Below, piece after piece: positions 17,682-27,356 of a DNA stretch of 64,000 bases (positions are counted from its first letter, which is position 1; each line of letters starts with the position of its first letter). Source of the stretch: GWE2-42-39 sp963662895 (lineage in GTDB: Bacteria; Bacteroidota; Bacteroidia; Bacteroidales; Prolixibacteraceae); contig OY759981.1 in NCBI GenBank assembly GCA_963662895.1, forward strand, positions 3,162,001-3,226,000. The letters are read 5' to 3'. The notes under the pieces are model-generated. The model made no database searches and was not told the DNA's origin. It saw only the letters and a program-made list of their open reading frames with translations. The position numbers were made by a program, and so were the translations under genes.

Positions 17682-17927
17682 CACCCAGACATCTCGGGTA
17701 TCTGCACCCAGACATCTCGGGTATCTGCACCCAGACACCTTGAGTGCCTGCACCCAAACACCTCGAGTGCCTGTACCCAAACACCTTGGGCGCCTGCACC
17801 CAAACACCTTGGGCGCATACATCCAGGCACCTTGGAGGCATACATCCAGGCACCTTGGAAGCATACATCCAGGCACCTTGGAGGCATACATCCAAACACT
17901 TTGGAGGCATACATCCAAACACTTTGG
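17675..17927. repeat. 23-bp minisatellite, 11 tandem copies
   Basis: Eleven uninterrupted copies of a 23-bp unit (253 bp), with a core such as CTGCACCCAAACACCTTGG. The copies form a gradient. The first three are GTATCTGCACCCAGACAT types, the middle three carry GTGCCTG/GCGCCTG with ACCCAAACACC, and the last five carry GGCATACATCC with GGCACC and then AACACT. Because 23 is not divisible by 3, all frames stay open over long spans on both strands and give a 23-residue pseudo-repeat. There are no spacers, so it is not a CRISPR array. The 17928-18118 flank holds only a small CAGGCAGTTGCCTG palindrome. Confidence 0.95.
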
Positions 17928-18118
17928 AGGGAAATTCCCCCTTTAAGAAACTATAACCGGATTTTTTAAACTGACCGATCGTGGCAGTTTTCGCAGGATC
18001 ACAGGGATAAATTAAGAAGCCCACGCAGAGTTGCCGGATGGTTTTTCATTTGCCGGAAATGCTCCCTCTGTTGAGACTTGCTGTGGAACAGGCAGTTGCC
18101 TGCTATCGGTGAGACTGT

Positions 18119-20326
18119 TTAATCAGTCAGGTTGCTCAGAAAATTACGTACTTCATTATAGTCGGCCAAATGATATTTTGCCTTGGTTTTGCCCATCCCT
18201 ACTTTTATTGAAATACCTTCCGGGGGAAGTACCTTGAACAGGTATTCATCCGTCCAGTCGTCGCCGATAGCCATGATAAAATCGTACCGTTTTCCCATCA
18301 TAAAATGCAGGGCAGCCTGGCCTTTATTCACCCCCCGGGCTTTTATTTCAATCACTTTATTCCCTTCCATAATTTCGAGACTGTCGTTGACCGTGAGGCT
18401 CGAAAGTTCATCTTTCAGCTCAATGGCCCGCATTTGCCCAAGTTCAGGGTCGGTTTTCCGGTAGTGCCATACCAGCGAGTAATTTTTTTCTTCGATAAAG
18501 CTACCCGGCGTACGGTCCACGTAGTATTCAAGCGTATGGATGATTTTTTCTTTCCATTCGTTATTCAGTTGAATCAGGAACTTCCATTCGTCACCTGCTT
18601 TTTTCAGCCATACCCCGTGTTCGGTAATTAAATGGTATTTTTTGTTTTTAAACCACTTGTCGAAAGTTTCGCGGGTGCGTCCACTGATGATCACCAGTTC
18701 CGAGTTTCCCCGGCCTGATATTTTATTCAGCAATTCATATAATTGTTTGTCTGGCATGGCTTTCTCCGGATCGTCCTTAAAACCGGTCAGGGTACCATCG
18801 TAGTCGAGAAAAAACAGCGCTTTTTGGCTATTGGCGTACCGGTCGGATATTTGTTGTTGAATTTCACCGGTAATATCAGCGCCGAACGATACTTTCCGGT
18901 TATTCCTGGCAGTCATAAGGGTATCGATAAAATCGTTGGCCCATTTATTTACATTGTATCTTTTTAGTCTTTTTTGGAGAAAATGGTTTCGTTGTATTTG
19001 TTCTTCCTCAGGCATCTCAAGGGCCATTTTTATAGCTTCAGAAAGTTCTCCTTTATTATTCGGGTTAATGATAATAGCTTCATTCATTTCTTTGGCAGCC
19101 CCGGCCATTTCACTAAGAATAAGAACTCCTTTCTGGTCGATTTTAGAGGCAACATATTCTTTGGCAACCAGGTTCATTCCATCGCGAACAGGCGTGATCA
19201 GGGCAACTTCGCTGGCCCCGTACAGTTCAATGATCGACTCGATAGGCAGTGAACGGTAAAAATACCAGATGGGGGTCCAGTTGATGGATGCGTATTTCCC
19301 GTTGATCTTTCCAACCAGTTCGTCTACCTCTTTTTTCAGTAACTGGTAATATTCAACACTGTCGCGGGTTGGAGTGGCAACCATTACCAGTGTGACTTTC
19401 CCTATATATTCGGGATAGGTATCCAGAAAATGTTCGAACGCTTCGAGCCGGTTGGCAATTCCTTTGGTGTAGTCGAGCCGGTCGATCGAGACAATCAGTT
19501 TCCGCTCGGGCGACATCAGGAAATATTTATCAATTTCTTTTTGAATATCAGTCTTGTCTTTTACCGATTTTGTCAGGTTCGACATGGCCTGTTGCTGAAA
19601 CCAGTCAAAATCGATGCCCAGGGGGAAGTTGTCGGTTACCACGTTACGTTTGTTCAGTTTAATTTGGTTGAATGATGTTTCGTGCCCGAGAATTCGCCGC
19701 ACACAACTGTTAAAGTGTCGTTGGTAATCGTAAGTATGAAAACCCAGTAAGTCGGCCCCCAGCATTCCTTCGATGATCTCGCGTCTCCAGGGCAACAGCC
19801 TGAAAACCTCGTAGGATGGGAATGGTATATGCAAAAAGAACCCAATCGTGAGGGTTGGGAAACGTTGCCTGATTAATTGTGGAAGCAGAAGTAACTGGTA
19901 ATCATGAATCCATAAAATATCGTCTTTGCGAATGTGTTCCGAAATGACATCAGCAAATTGTTCGTTCACTTTTTTATAGGCCAGCCAATATTTCTCGTGG
20001 TATTCGGTATATTGCATGAAATAATGAAAGATAGGCCAGATTGTTTTATTACTGAAGCCAAAATAAAAGTCGTTGAATACTTCCGAATCAATATTAACAG
20101 GGATATAATTCTTTTTTCCGAGTTCATCGTTAATCGCTTGCTGAATTTCTTCTGAATAGTCTTCTGGATTGATTCCGGGCCAGCCAATCCAGCGACTGTC
20201 ATTTTTTTCATGGATAGGCCGTAATCCGGTAGCAAGTCCGCCAACGCTGGGGTTAATATTTATTATTTCATTATCTGTTTGAATACTTACAGGCAATCGG
20301 TTGGATACTATCAGAAATCTTTGCAT
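18119..20326 (-). CDS. Bifunctional trehalose-6-phosphate synthase/phosphatase
   Basis: A 735-residue fusion that makes trehalose from UDP/ADP-glucose and glucose-6-phosphate. Residues 1 to about 470 are a GT20 synthase, with SNRLPVSI at the start, SVGGLATGL, WPGINPEDY, IWIHDYQLLLLPQLIR, SIDRLDYTKGI and TPVRDGMNLVAKEYVA. From about residue 490 a HAD-type OtsB phosphatase follows, with LFFLDYDGTLTGF (nucleophile Asp), IISGRTRETF and GDDWTDEYLF. Cytoplasmic. It is divergent from the GH15 gene, which suggests a common trehalose/maltodextrin role, possibly in osmotic stress. No promoter motif is clear in the 91-bp divergent gap. Confidence 0.94.
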   Translation of the reverse strand: MQRFLIVSNRLPVSIQTDNEIININPSVGGLATGLRPIHEKNDSRWIGWPGINPEDYSEEIQQAINDELGKKNYIPVNIDSEVFNDFYFGFSNKTIWPIFHYFMQYTEYHEKYWLAYKKVNEQFADVISEHIRKDDILWIHDYQLLLLPQLIRQRFPTLTIGFFLHIPFPSYEVFRLLPWRREIIEGMLGADLLGFHTYDYQRHFNSCVRRILGHETSFNQIKLNKRNVVTDNFPLGIDFDWFQQQAMSNLTKSVKDKTDIQKEIDKYFLMSPERKLIVSIDRLDYTKGIANRLEAFEHFLDTYPEYIGKVTLVMVATPTRDSVEYYQLLKKEVDELVGKINGKYASINWTPIWYFYRSLPIESIIELYGASEVALITPVRDGMNLVAKEYVASKIDQKGVLILSEMAGAAKEMNEAIIINPNNKGELSEAIKMALEMPEEEQIQRNHFLQKRLKRYNVNKWANDFIDTLMTARNNRKVSFGADITGEIQQQISDRYANSQKALFFLDYDGTLTGFKDDPEKAMPDKQLYELLNKISGRGNSELVIISGRTRETFDKWFKNKKYHLITEHGVWLKKAGDEWKFLIQLNNEWKEKIIHTLEYYVDRTPGSFIEEKNYSLVWHYRKTDPELGQMRAIELKDELSSLTVNDSLEIMEGNKVIEIKARGVNKGQAALHFMMGKRYDFIMAIGDDWTDEYLFKVLPPEGISIKVGMGKTKAKYHLADYNEVRNFLSNLTD

Positions 20327-20417
20327 ATTTTGCGAATATTTTGTGTTCCCCTACATAATACTGATTTTTTACGGAATATGAAATTTATTATGGGGAAAAG
20401 ATTGGAAATAATAACAT

Positions 20418-22223
20418 ATGGATAATTTGAATTTTGGAGTAATCGGTAATTGCAGGAGCGGGGCTTTGGTGTCGGAAAACGGAAATATTGAATGGTGTTG
20501 CCTGCCCGATTTTAACTCTTCCAGCATTTTTGCAAGTATTTTGGATAAAGAGAGGGGAGGCATTTTTGCGGTTATCCCTGAAGAAGGTACTGATATATCG
20601 CAATCATACATTCCCAAAACCAATATATTGCAGACAAGTTTCAGAAAAGGGACTGACGTTTTTCATGTGTTTGATTTTATGCCCCGTTATATTAATGGCG
20701 GGCAGAGGTATTACAATCCTCCTGATATCATCCGCTATTTTCAGTGGGGTAGCGGTACCCCGAAATTCCGGGTAAAATACGATCCGCATCTTGAGTATGG
20801 AGTTAACCCGACAAAAAACAGGATTGTAGATAAATACATAAAAAGTTCTACTTCCGCCGGCATATACGATTCGCTTTATTTATATACCGATTTCGATAAA
20901 CAAAAAATTTTGGATGGTGAAGAAATGGAATTAACGGGCGATGCCTTTTTCCTGGTTAGTTATCATCAAAAATTGTTACAGCAAGACATCGACCGGATAA
21001 AACTGAAGTTTGAAAGAACCAAGGTATATTGGCTGAACTGGTCGGAACATACCCGTAAGTTTTCGGAATATAACGAAGAAATAACCCGGAGTGCACTGGT
21101 GTTGAAAATACTGAGTTACGATAAATCGGGTGCGGTATTGGCGGCTTTAACCACTTCGTTACCTGAAAGTATCGGCGAGGTTCGTAACTGGGATTACCGC
21201 TTCTGCTGGATTCGCGATGCTTCGATGGTTATTAAAGTGATGACCGGACTGGGGCATATGAATATCGCTTCGCGTTACCTTAAATTTATTAACCAGATTA
21301 TCCCGGATAAGGACGAGAAGCTACAGATCATGTATGGGATCAATGGTGAGAAAAAACTTACCGAGTGTTTTCTCAAACATTTTGAAGGATATGAGAAATC
21401 GGCCCCGGTGCGGGTTGGCAATGCCGCGTACAAACAAAAGCAGAACGACATTTACGGCATCCTGATGGACGTGGTCTATCAGCATTTCAATATTTATAAT
21501 GTGTCGCTGGCAATGAGCGAGGAACTATGGACCATTGTCCGCTCTGTTGTGAAAACCGTGGCAAAGAACTGGAAAAAACCTGATCGGGGAATATGGGAAT
21601 TACGTACCGAGCCAAAGCATTTTACATTTTCAAAAGTACTGTGTTGGGTAGCCATCGACAGGGCTATAAAAATTGCCTGCCTGGTTAAGATGGAACGTTA
21701 TGCCACGAAATGGAAAACGTTACGGGATGAAATCAAAGCAGATGTCATTAAAAAGGCGTGGAATGAGGAGTTGCAATCGTTTACCCAGTTTTACGAAGGT
21801 ACTGATCTCGATGCTTCGAACCTGCTGATTGAAAGTTACGGGTTCCTTCCTGCTTCGGATGAGCGGTATGTGAAAACCGTTCAGGCAACAAAAAAACATT
21901 TGATGCACAAAGGGCTGATGTACCGCTATAAGAATAAAGATGATTTTGGCCTGCCTACTTCTTCGTTTACTATTTGTACCTTCTGGATGATAAACAGTTT
22001 GTATAAGATCGGCGAAAAAGCAGAAGCAAAGAAAATGTTCGAAAAATTACTTTCATACAGTAATCATGTAGGGTTGTTCAGCGAGGATATTGATTTTGAG
22101 AGCAAGCGGCTTTTGGGAAATTTTCCCCAGGCATATTCACACCTGGCATTAATTGAAACTGCGGTCAACCTGTCGGATGCTGAAATTCATACTGATCAGA
22201 AATTACTGGATGAGATACATTAA
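20418..22223 (+). CDS. Glycoside hydrolase family 15 protein (glucoamylase/trehalase-like)
   Basis: A 601-residue cytoplasmic GH15 enzyme with no signal peptide. The N-terminal beta-sandwich opens with FGVIGNCRSGALVSENGNIEWCCLP. The (alpha/alpha)6 barrel carries NWDYRFCWIRDASMV (about 255-269) and the catalytic-acid region GIWELRTEPKHFTFSK with CWVAIDRA (about 393-417). Family members hydrolyse alpha-1,4-glucans, isomaltose or trehalose. The divergent TPS/TPP gene makes trehalose turnover an attractive role, but the substrate is inferred from location. Its 3' end faces pgl with a 20-bp gap. Confidence 0.88.
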   Translation: MDNLNFGVIGNCRSGALVSENGNIEWCCLPDFNSSSIFASILDKERGGIFAVIPEEGTDISQSYIPKTNILQTSFRKGTDVFHVFDFMPRYINGGQRYYNPPDIIRYFQWGSGTPKFRVKYDPHLEYGVNPTKNRIVDKYIKSSTSAGIYDSLYLYTDFDKQKILDGEEMELTGDAFFLVSYHQKLLQQDIDRIKLKFERTKVYWLNWSEHTRKFSEYNEEITRSALVLKILSYDKSGAVLAALTTSLPESIGEVRNWDYRFCWIRDASMVIKVMTGLGHMNIASRYLKFINQIIPDKDEKLQIMYGINGEKKLTECFLKHFEGYEKSAPVRVGNAAYKQKQNDIYGILMDVVYQHFNIYNVSLAMSEELWTIVRSVVKTVAKNWKKPDRGIWELRTEPKHFTFSKVLCWVAIDRAIKIACLVKMERYATKWKTLRDEIKADVIKKAWNEELQSFTQFYEGTDLDASNLLIESYGFLPASDERYVKTVQATKKHLMHKGLMYRYKNKDDFGLPTSSFTICTFWMINSLYKIGEKAEAKKMFEKLLSYSNHVGLFSEDIDFESKRLLGNFPQAYSHLALIETAVNLSDAEIHTDQKLLDEIH

Positions 22224-22243
22224 ATTGAAAAAGAGGGAGGCTT

Positions 22244-22975
22244 TTACCTGATTTTTTCTGCCGCGGCTTCATCGAGGTACCAGATCAGATCGCCGTTTTC
22301 AGGAATAATGTGATAAGCCGGGAATTTACGGGCTTTTTTCAGATTGTTCATGATTTGTGAAACCCGCTTAGCTTTTCCTTGTCCTGTTATCAGAAAGTAA
22401 ACACGGTTGGCATTATTGAGTACTTTACCCGTAAGGGTTACCCGTTGTTGTCCGGTTTCCGGGTGTGAAGCCACTTCGCAGATCTTATCGGAATCCAGTA
22501 AGTTAATCTGATCCGGAAAGATTGATGCAGTATGCCCGTCTTTGCCCATACCCAAAACGATCAGGTCGAAAACAGGCCATCCGTCCCGGTGGTTTAATTC
22601 CTGCTGAAGCTGCAGGCTATAGGTGATTGCTTCCTTTTCCGGATCGTTTTCTCCTTTTATGCGATGGATATTTTCTTTGGGGATGTCTGTCACAGAAAAC
22701 AACAGATCGTCGGCAACACCAAAATTGCTGTCCGGGTGGGTTGGTCTCACGCAACGTTCGTCTCCCCACCAAAAATGAATTCGTTGCCAGGGAATCTTTT
22801 CTTCGAATCTCGAACTTAAATATTTGAACAGTAATTTAGGGGTTTCACCACCTGACAGGGCAATATCGAAACGTTTTTGGTTCGAACCGTTTACAATACG
22901 TATCAGTTCATTCGCAAACGCTTTTGCCACTTTTTCAGGATTCTCGTATATTTTTACTTCAATGTTTCCTCCCAT
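22244..22975 (-). CDS. pgl: 6-phosphogluconolactonase
   Basis: Hydrolyses 6-phosphoglucono-lactone, step two of the oxidative pentose phosphate path. The 243-residue sequence of the NagB/DevB fold shows IALSGGETPKLLFKYL, HFWWGDERCVRPTHPDSNFG, LVLGMGKDGHTASIFP (here IVLGMGKDGHTASIFPD) and VTLTGKVLNNA. The start ATG at 22975 gives MGGNIEVKIYE. It lies 135 bp downstream of zwf on the same strand, a usual pairing and probably one operon. Confidence 0.93.
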   Translation of the reverse strand: MGGNIEVKIYENPEKVAKAFANELIRIVNGSNQKRFDIALSGGETPKLLFKYLSSRFEEKIPWQRIHFWWGDERCVRPTHPDSNFGVADDLLFSVTDIPKENIHRIKGENDPEKEAITYSLQLQQELNHRDGWPVFDLIVLGMGKDGHTASIFPDQINLLDSDKICEVASHPETGQQRVTLTGKVLNNANRVYFLITGQGKAKRVSQIMNNLKKARKFPAYHIIPENGDLIWYLDEAAAEKIR

Positions 22976-23110
22976 GGTTTTTTAGTTTACAGTATTCAAT
23001 CACAGGTTTCAGTATTTAAAATCCAGCATTAATATACTACATTTTATTTTTAAACCCGAAAATTATCAGTATAACAATTCGATATCGAAATACAGATAGC
23101 CTGTTTCCAA

Positions 23111-24646
23111 TTACAATTCACAATATTCTCCGTCGTTGCTCAGGTTTTTGCAGGGATAACGCCACAGGCCATCCTCAATCAACTGATCGGCAATATCGGG
23201 GCCCCAGGTTCCTGCCGGATACCCGTAAATAGGGATGTCCGGATTGTTCTTCCACGCATCTAATACAGGCTGCACAAATTCCCATGCTTTTTCCACGGCA
23301 TCGCCACGGGCATAAAGCGTTGCATCTCCCTGCATACAATCGAGCAGTAATCGTTCGTAAGCCGATGGTAAATGAATATCAGCCAGTTGGTCGTAGTGAA
23401 AATCAAGGTTAACTGCCTGTACGCGGAACCCTGCTCCCGGAATTTTCATGCCAATTTTTAGCAAGATACCTTCATCAGGCTGAATGCGGATAACCAGTTG
23501 GTTGTTCGAAACTGTGTTGTCGTGAACGCCAAATAACGGATGTGGCGTGTTTTTAAAATGAATGACCACCTCGGCGACCCGTGCCGGTAGTTTTTTCCCG
23601 GTACGGATATAAAAAGGTACGCCGCCCCAACGCCAGTTATCGATGTAAAATTTCAGGGCCAGGTAGGTTTCTGTACGCGATTCAGGATTTACCCCTTTTT
23701 CTTTCCGGTAGCCTTTTACCAGTTCATTTTTTATGTGCGATTGGGTATATTGCCCGCGAATGACATTATTGGCAACCTGTTCTTCATGTATCGGGCGTAA
23801 CGACTGGAAAACTTTCAGTACCTCGTTGCGGATAGCATCGGCACCGATCACTACCGGTGGTTCCATTGCTACCAGCCCGACCAGTTGCATCAGGTGGTTT
23901 TGCACCATGTCGCGCATGGCCCCGGAGTGATCGTAATAGCCACCCCTTTCTTCCACGCCCAGGCTTTCTGCCGAGGTAATTTCAATATGATGAATGAAAT
24001 TATGGTTCCAGATTGGCTCAAAGATACCGTTCGAGAAACGGGTGACCAACATGTTTTGTACCGTTTCCTTACCCAAATAATGGTCGATGCGGTAAATTTG
24101 CCCTTCTGAAAAATAATTCAACAGGTTTTTATTCAGCGCTTTGGCCGATTCCAGATCAATGCCGAAAGGTTTTTCAATGATCAGACGTTTAAACCCGCCT
24201 GACGGATCGTTTAAATTTACAGAAGCCAGTCCCTGCGGGATCAGTTCGTACAATTGCGGCGGTGTCGACAAATAGAAAATAAAATTCTCAGGGATTTCCA
24301 TTTCCTTGGCCAGTGTAAGCAGCCGGTCGCGTAATATTGGGTACTCGTAATTTCCCGAAGTGGAAAGTGGTTGATAGTAAAGTTTTTCAAGAAAAACAGA
24401 GAGTACCTTTTCATGTTTTTTCCCTTTCGGAAGAAATTCAAGCATCCGTTTCCTGAAATCCTGATCGCTCAACTCTGTACGGCTAACTCCCAGAATTGCA
24501 AATTTTTCAGGTAGTAGTTTTTGTTGCTGAAGTTCAAAAACAGCAGGTATCAGTTTGCGTTTGGTCAGGTCGCCCGATGCGCCAAAGATGACCAGTATTT
24601 GATTTTCGGTTTGTTTCATTAGTATTCTTCTTTTCATAAAAAACAA
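23111..24646 (-). CDS. zwf: Glucose-6-phosphate 1-dehydrogenase
   Basis: Oxidises glucose-6-phosphate with NADP/NAD, entry to the oxidative pentose phosphate path. The 511-residue frame contains the Rossmann loop VIFGASGDLTKRKLIP near the start, the substrate site RIDHYLGKETVQNML, and ITSAESLGVEERGGYYD. Three possible starts lie close together (24646, 24637, 24619). The last, MKQTENQILVIFGASGDL, gives the most usual N-terminus, so the first nine residues are uncertain. pgl follows. The 123-bp gap to divergent priA holds the promoters, which I could not assign. Confidence 0.94.
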   Translation of the reverse strand: MFFMKRRILMKQTENQILVIFGASGDLTKRKLIPAVFELQQQKLLPEKFAILGVSRTELSDQDFRKRMLEFLPKGKKHEKVLSVFLEKLYYQPLSTSGNYEYPILRDRLLTLAKEMEIPENFIFYLSTPPQLYELIPQGLASVNLNDPSGGFKRLIIEKPFGIDLESAKALNKNLLNYFSEGQIYRIDHYLGKETVQNMLVTRFSNGIFEPIWNHNFIHHIEITSAESLGVEERGGYYDHSGAMRDMVQNHLMQLVGLVAMEPPVVIGADAIRNEVLKVFQSLRPIHEEQVANNVIRGQYTQSHIKNELVKGYRKEKGVNPESRTETYLALKFYIDNWRWGGVPFYIRTGKKLPARVAEVVIHFKNTPHPLFGVHDNTVSNNQLVIRIQPDEGILLKIGMKIPGAGFRVQAVNLDFHYDQLADIHLPSAYERLLLDCMQGDATLYARGDAVEKAWEFVQPVLDAWKNNPDIPIYGYPAGTWGPDIADQLIEDGLWRYPCKNLSNDGEYCEL

Positions 24647-24769
24647 ATTTCGGAGGTCAAGGTTTATCCCTGCCGGAATTCAATTTGTAAAGTATTAATA
24701 AACTAAAACTTTTCAACACTTTCCTGCCATTTTTTAAAAAACAGCTACCTTTCGGCATAATCTTAATAT

Positions 24770-27253
24770 ATGGTTCCTGAAATTTATGTTGATGTAATCC
24801 TGCCGCTTCCGTTGAATCAGAAGTTTACCTATGCTGTGCCACTTGGTTTTCAAGCTAAAATAAAAACCGGTATACGGGTAATTGTGCAGTTTGGGCAGCG
24901 TAAGTTTTTATCGGCATTGGTACATCGCATACACGATAAAAGGCCAACCGGCGATTATGAAATCAAGGATGTTGAGGCTATTTTGGATGAAGAACCGATT
25001 GTCGACAAACGGCAAATCGAATTATGGGAATGGATGGCCGGGTATTATTGCTGTTCGTTGGGCGAAGTGCTGAAAGCGGCGTTGCCTTCGGGATTGAAAC
25101 TCGAAAGCCAGACTAAAATCCGGCTAAACGAAAACCTGCAAATCCCTGAATATCTGTCGGACAATGAAAATTCGCTACTCATGCTTTTGCAAAGCCGGGG
25201 CCAGTCCAGTGTTCTGGAAATAAACCGTTTCTTAGGAAGAAAAAATTCGCATTCAATTATTAAACTCTTGCTTGAGAAAAATGCCATCGTGGTAGAGGAA
25301 CAGATAAAAGAAAGTTATAAACCGAAACTGCTTCCGTTTGTCAGGCTGAATGAAAATATTGCAGGCGAAGGACAAATAAAGGCTTGTCTCGAATCGCTGG
25401 GCCGGGCAAAAAAGCAGGAACAGCTTTTCCAGTTCTTTCTTTCCGAAACTATTTTTTCTGAAGAAAGAAAAGAGGAGATCGGCAAGAAAGAATTACTTAA
25501 TGGATCGGGAATCTCGGAAGCCGTATTACACGGGCTTCAGGAAAAGGGGATACTGGAAATTTTTCAGAAAGAAACCGGGAGATTGGACCCTGATACAGAA
25601 GAAGAATTGGAAATTCATGAACTTTCGCCGCTTCAGCAAAAAGCTTTTGATGACATTAAATTTCAATTTGAAACACAGCAGATCGTCTTGCTGCACGGAG
25701 TAACTTCGAGCGGGAAAACCGAAATTTATATGAAGCTAATAGAGGAACAGTTTAAACGGGGCAGACAAGTTTTGTACCTTGTTCCTGAGATTGGCATTAC
25801 GGCCCAGATGATTAATCGTTTGAAAAAGGCATTTGGAGCGAAAACGGGTATTTATCATTCAAAATTTAATGATGCAGAACGGGTGGAAATCTGGTTCAGT
25901 GTTTTGAATGAAAAACCGGGCAAAAACGGTGAGCCGTTTCAATTGGTACTGGGGGCGCGTTCGGCAGCCTTACTTCCTTTCCGGAAACTGGGCCTGATCA
26001 TTGTTGACGAGGAACACGAGAACTCCTATAAACAATATGACCCTGCTCCGCGTTACAATGCCCGCGATTTGGCTGTTGTCCTGGGGAATATTCACGGGGC
26101 AAAAGTATTGCTTGGCACCGCCACTCCTTCCATCGAGAGTTATTTCAATGCAAAAAGCAAAAAATACGGGCTGGTAACGTTAAACGGGCGTTACCGGGGG
26201 ATTGAGATGCCGGAAATAGTGATCTCCGACACCAGGGAAGCTTACAAAAGGAAAAGAATGAGGTCGTTCTTCGGCCCTGAGCTTTTTGATGAGATTACAC
26301 AGGCCCTTGAAGATAAGGAACAGGTAATCCTTTTCCAGAACCGCCGGGGTTTTGCCCCTTTTATTCAGTGTGCCAATTGTGGGTGGATACCCAAATGCAG
26401 GCACTGCGATGTAAGCCTGACCTATCATAAGTTCAGGTCGGGCCTGCTTTGCCATTATTGTGGGTACACGCAGTCTCTTCCCCAACATTGCCCCGAATGT
26501 GGTTCTGAAGATATTCGTACCAAAGGGTTTGGTACCGAAAAAATTGAGGATGAGATACCTCTGTTTTTTCCCGGTGCAAAAGTGGCAAGGATGGATCTCG
26601 ATACCACGCGGACAAAGAATGCCTATCAGCAGATCATCAGGCGTTTCGAATCAGGGAATATTGATATTCTGATCGGTACCCAGATGGTAACCAAAGGACT
26701 TGATTTTGAAAATGTGCGGGTGGTGGGTATTTTAAATGCTGATAACCTGCTAAATTATCCCGATTTCCGCTCGTACGAACGGAGTTTCCAGCTTATTACT
26801 CAGGTGAGCGGACGCGCCGGGCGGAAAAACAAACGCGGTAAGGTGGTGATCCAGACCAGTAAGCCTGACCATCCGGTGATTGTTGATGCCAGGGAGAACA
26901 ATTTTGAACGGCTTTTTACACGTCTGTTGCACGAACGTAAGTTATTTAAATATCCACCTTATTACCGGCTGGTGAAAGTAGTGGTCAAACACAAAAACCG
27001 GCAACGCCTCGACCTGGTTGCAGAGATACTGGCAGCCGAATGCCGGAAGTTGTTTAACTTCAATGTACTTGGCCCTGAATACCCGGTTGTGGGGAGAATC
27101 CAGTTGTGGTATCAGAAAGAAATACTGATAAAACTGCCACGTGATGGTAAGCTGATGACAGCAAAAGAGAAAATTTCAGCAATCATTGAAAAGATAAAAA
27201 GCCAGCCTAATAATTCGGGAACGGTTATTTATGCCGATGTGGACCCGATGTAG
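24770..27253 (+). CDS. priA: Primosomal protein N' (replication restart helicase)
   Basis: An 827-residue SF2 helicase that reloads the replisome at stalled forks. The N-terminal DNA-binding part opens with YVDVILPLPLNQKFTYAVP. The Walker A is HGVTSSGKTEIYMKL, the DEAH-type box is IIVDEEHENSYKQYDP, followed by LGTATPSIESY. The zinc region has paired cysteines in CANCGWIPKCRHC and CHYCGYTQ...CPECGSE. Motif V/VI are GTQMVTKGLDFENV and QVSGRAGRKNKRG. The length is slightly above the E. coli protein (about 730), typical of Bacteroidota. It is followed by the decayed heptose kinase remnant. Confidence 0.95.
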   Translation: MVPEIYVDVILPLPLNQKFTYAVPLGFQAKIKTGIRVIVQFGQRKFLSALVHRIHDKRPTGDYEIKDVEAILDEEPIVDKRQIELWEWMAGYYCCSLGEVLKAALPSGLKLESQTKIRLNENLQIPEYLSDNENSLLMLLQSRGQSSVLEINRFLGRKNSHSIIKLLLEKNAIVVEEQIKESYKPKLLPFVRLNENIAGEGQIKACLESLGRAKKQEQLFQFFLSETIFSEERKEEIGKKELLNGSGISEAVLHGLQEKGILEIFQKETGRLDPDTEEELEIHELSPLQQKAFDDIKFQFETQQIVLLHGVTSSGKTEIYMKLIEEQFKRGRQVLYLVPEIGITAQMINRLKKAFGAKTGIYHSKFNDAERVEIWFSVLNEKPGKNGEPFQLVLGARSAALLPFRKLGLIIVDEEHENSYKQYDPAPRYNARDLAVVLGNIHGAKVLLGTATPSIESYFNAKSKKYGLVTLNGRYRGIEMPEIVISDTREAYKRKRMRSFFGPELFDEITQALEDKEQVILFQNRRGFAPFIQCANCGWIPKCRHCDVSLTYHKFRSGLLCHYCGYTQSLPQHCPECGSEDIRTKGFGTEKIEDEIPLFFPGAKVARMDLDTTRTKNAYQQIIRRFESGNIDILIGTQMVTKGLDFENVRVVGILNADNLLNYPDFRSYERSFQLITQVSGRAGRKNKRGKVVIQTSKPDHPVIVDARENNFERLFTRLLHERKLFKYPPYYRLVKVVVKHKNRQRLDLVAEILAAECRKLFNFNVLGPEYPVVGRIQLWYQKEILIKLPRDGKLMTAKEKISAIIEKIKSQPNNSGTVIYADVDPM

Positions 27254-27328
27254 TGCGAAGAATGAATTTATAAAAGCTTTTGACAATAACAATCATGATA
27301 ATTCGTTTTCATGGCATACAAATATTAT

Positions 27329-27336
27329 TATTTTTG
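27329..27336 (+). promoter_or_regulatory. Possible -7 box of the decayed heptose kinase gene
   Basis: TATTTTTG matches TAnnTTTG and lies 20 bp before the GTG that begins the remnant reading frame, so the old promoter may survive. Confidence 0.35.
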
Positions 27337-27356
27337 TAGGTCTCAAAAGTCAGTTT

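Noticed and set aside
17675..17927. CRISPR array
   Set aside because: The 23-bp units are contiguous with no spacers, they drift in sequence, and no cas genes are present.
17628..18024. Long open frames on both strands across the 23-bp repeats, with 23-residue protein repeats
   Set aside because: They result from a 23-bp period that never creates stops. All frames are open, there is no start context, and the repeat itself explains them.
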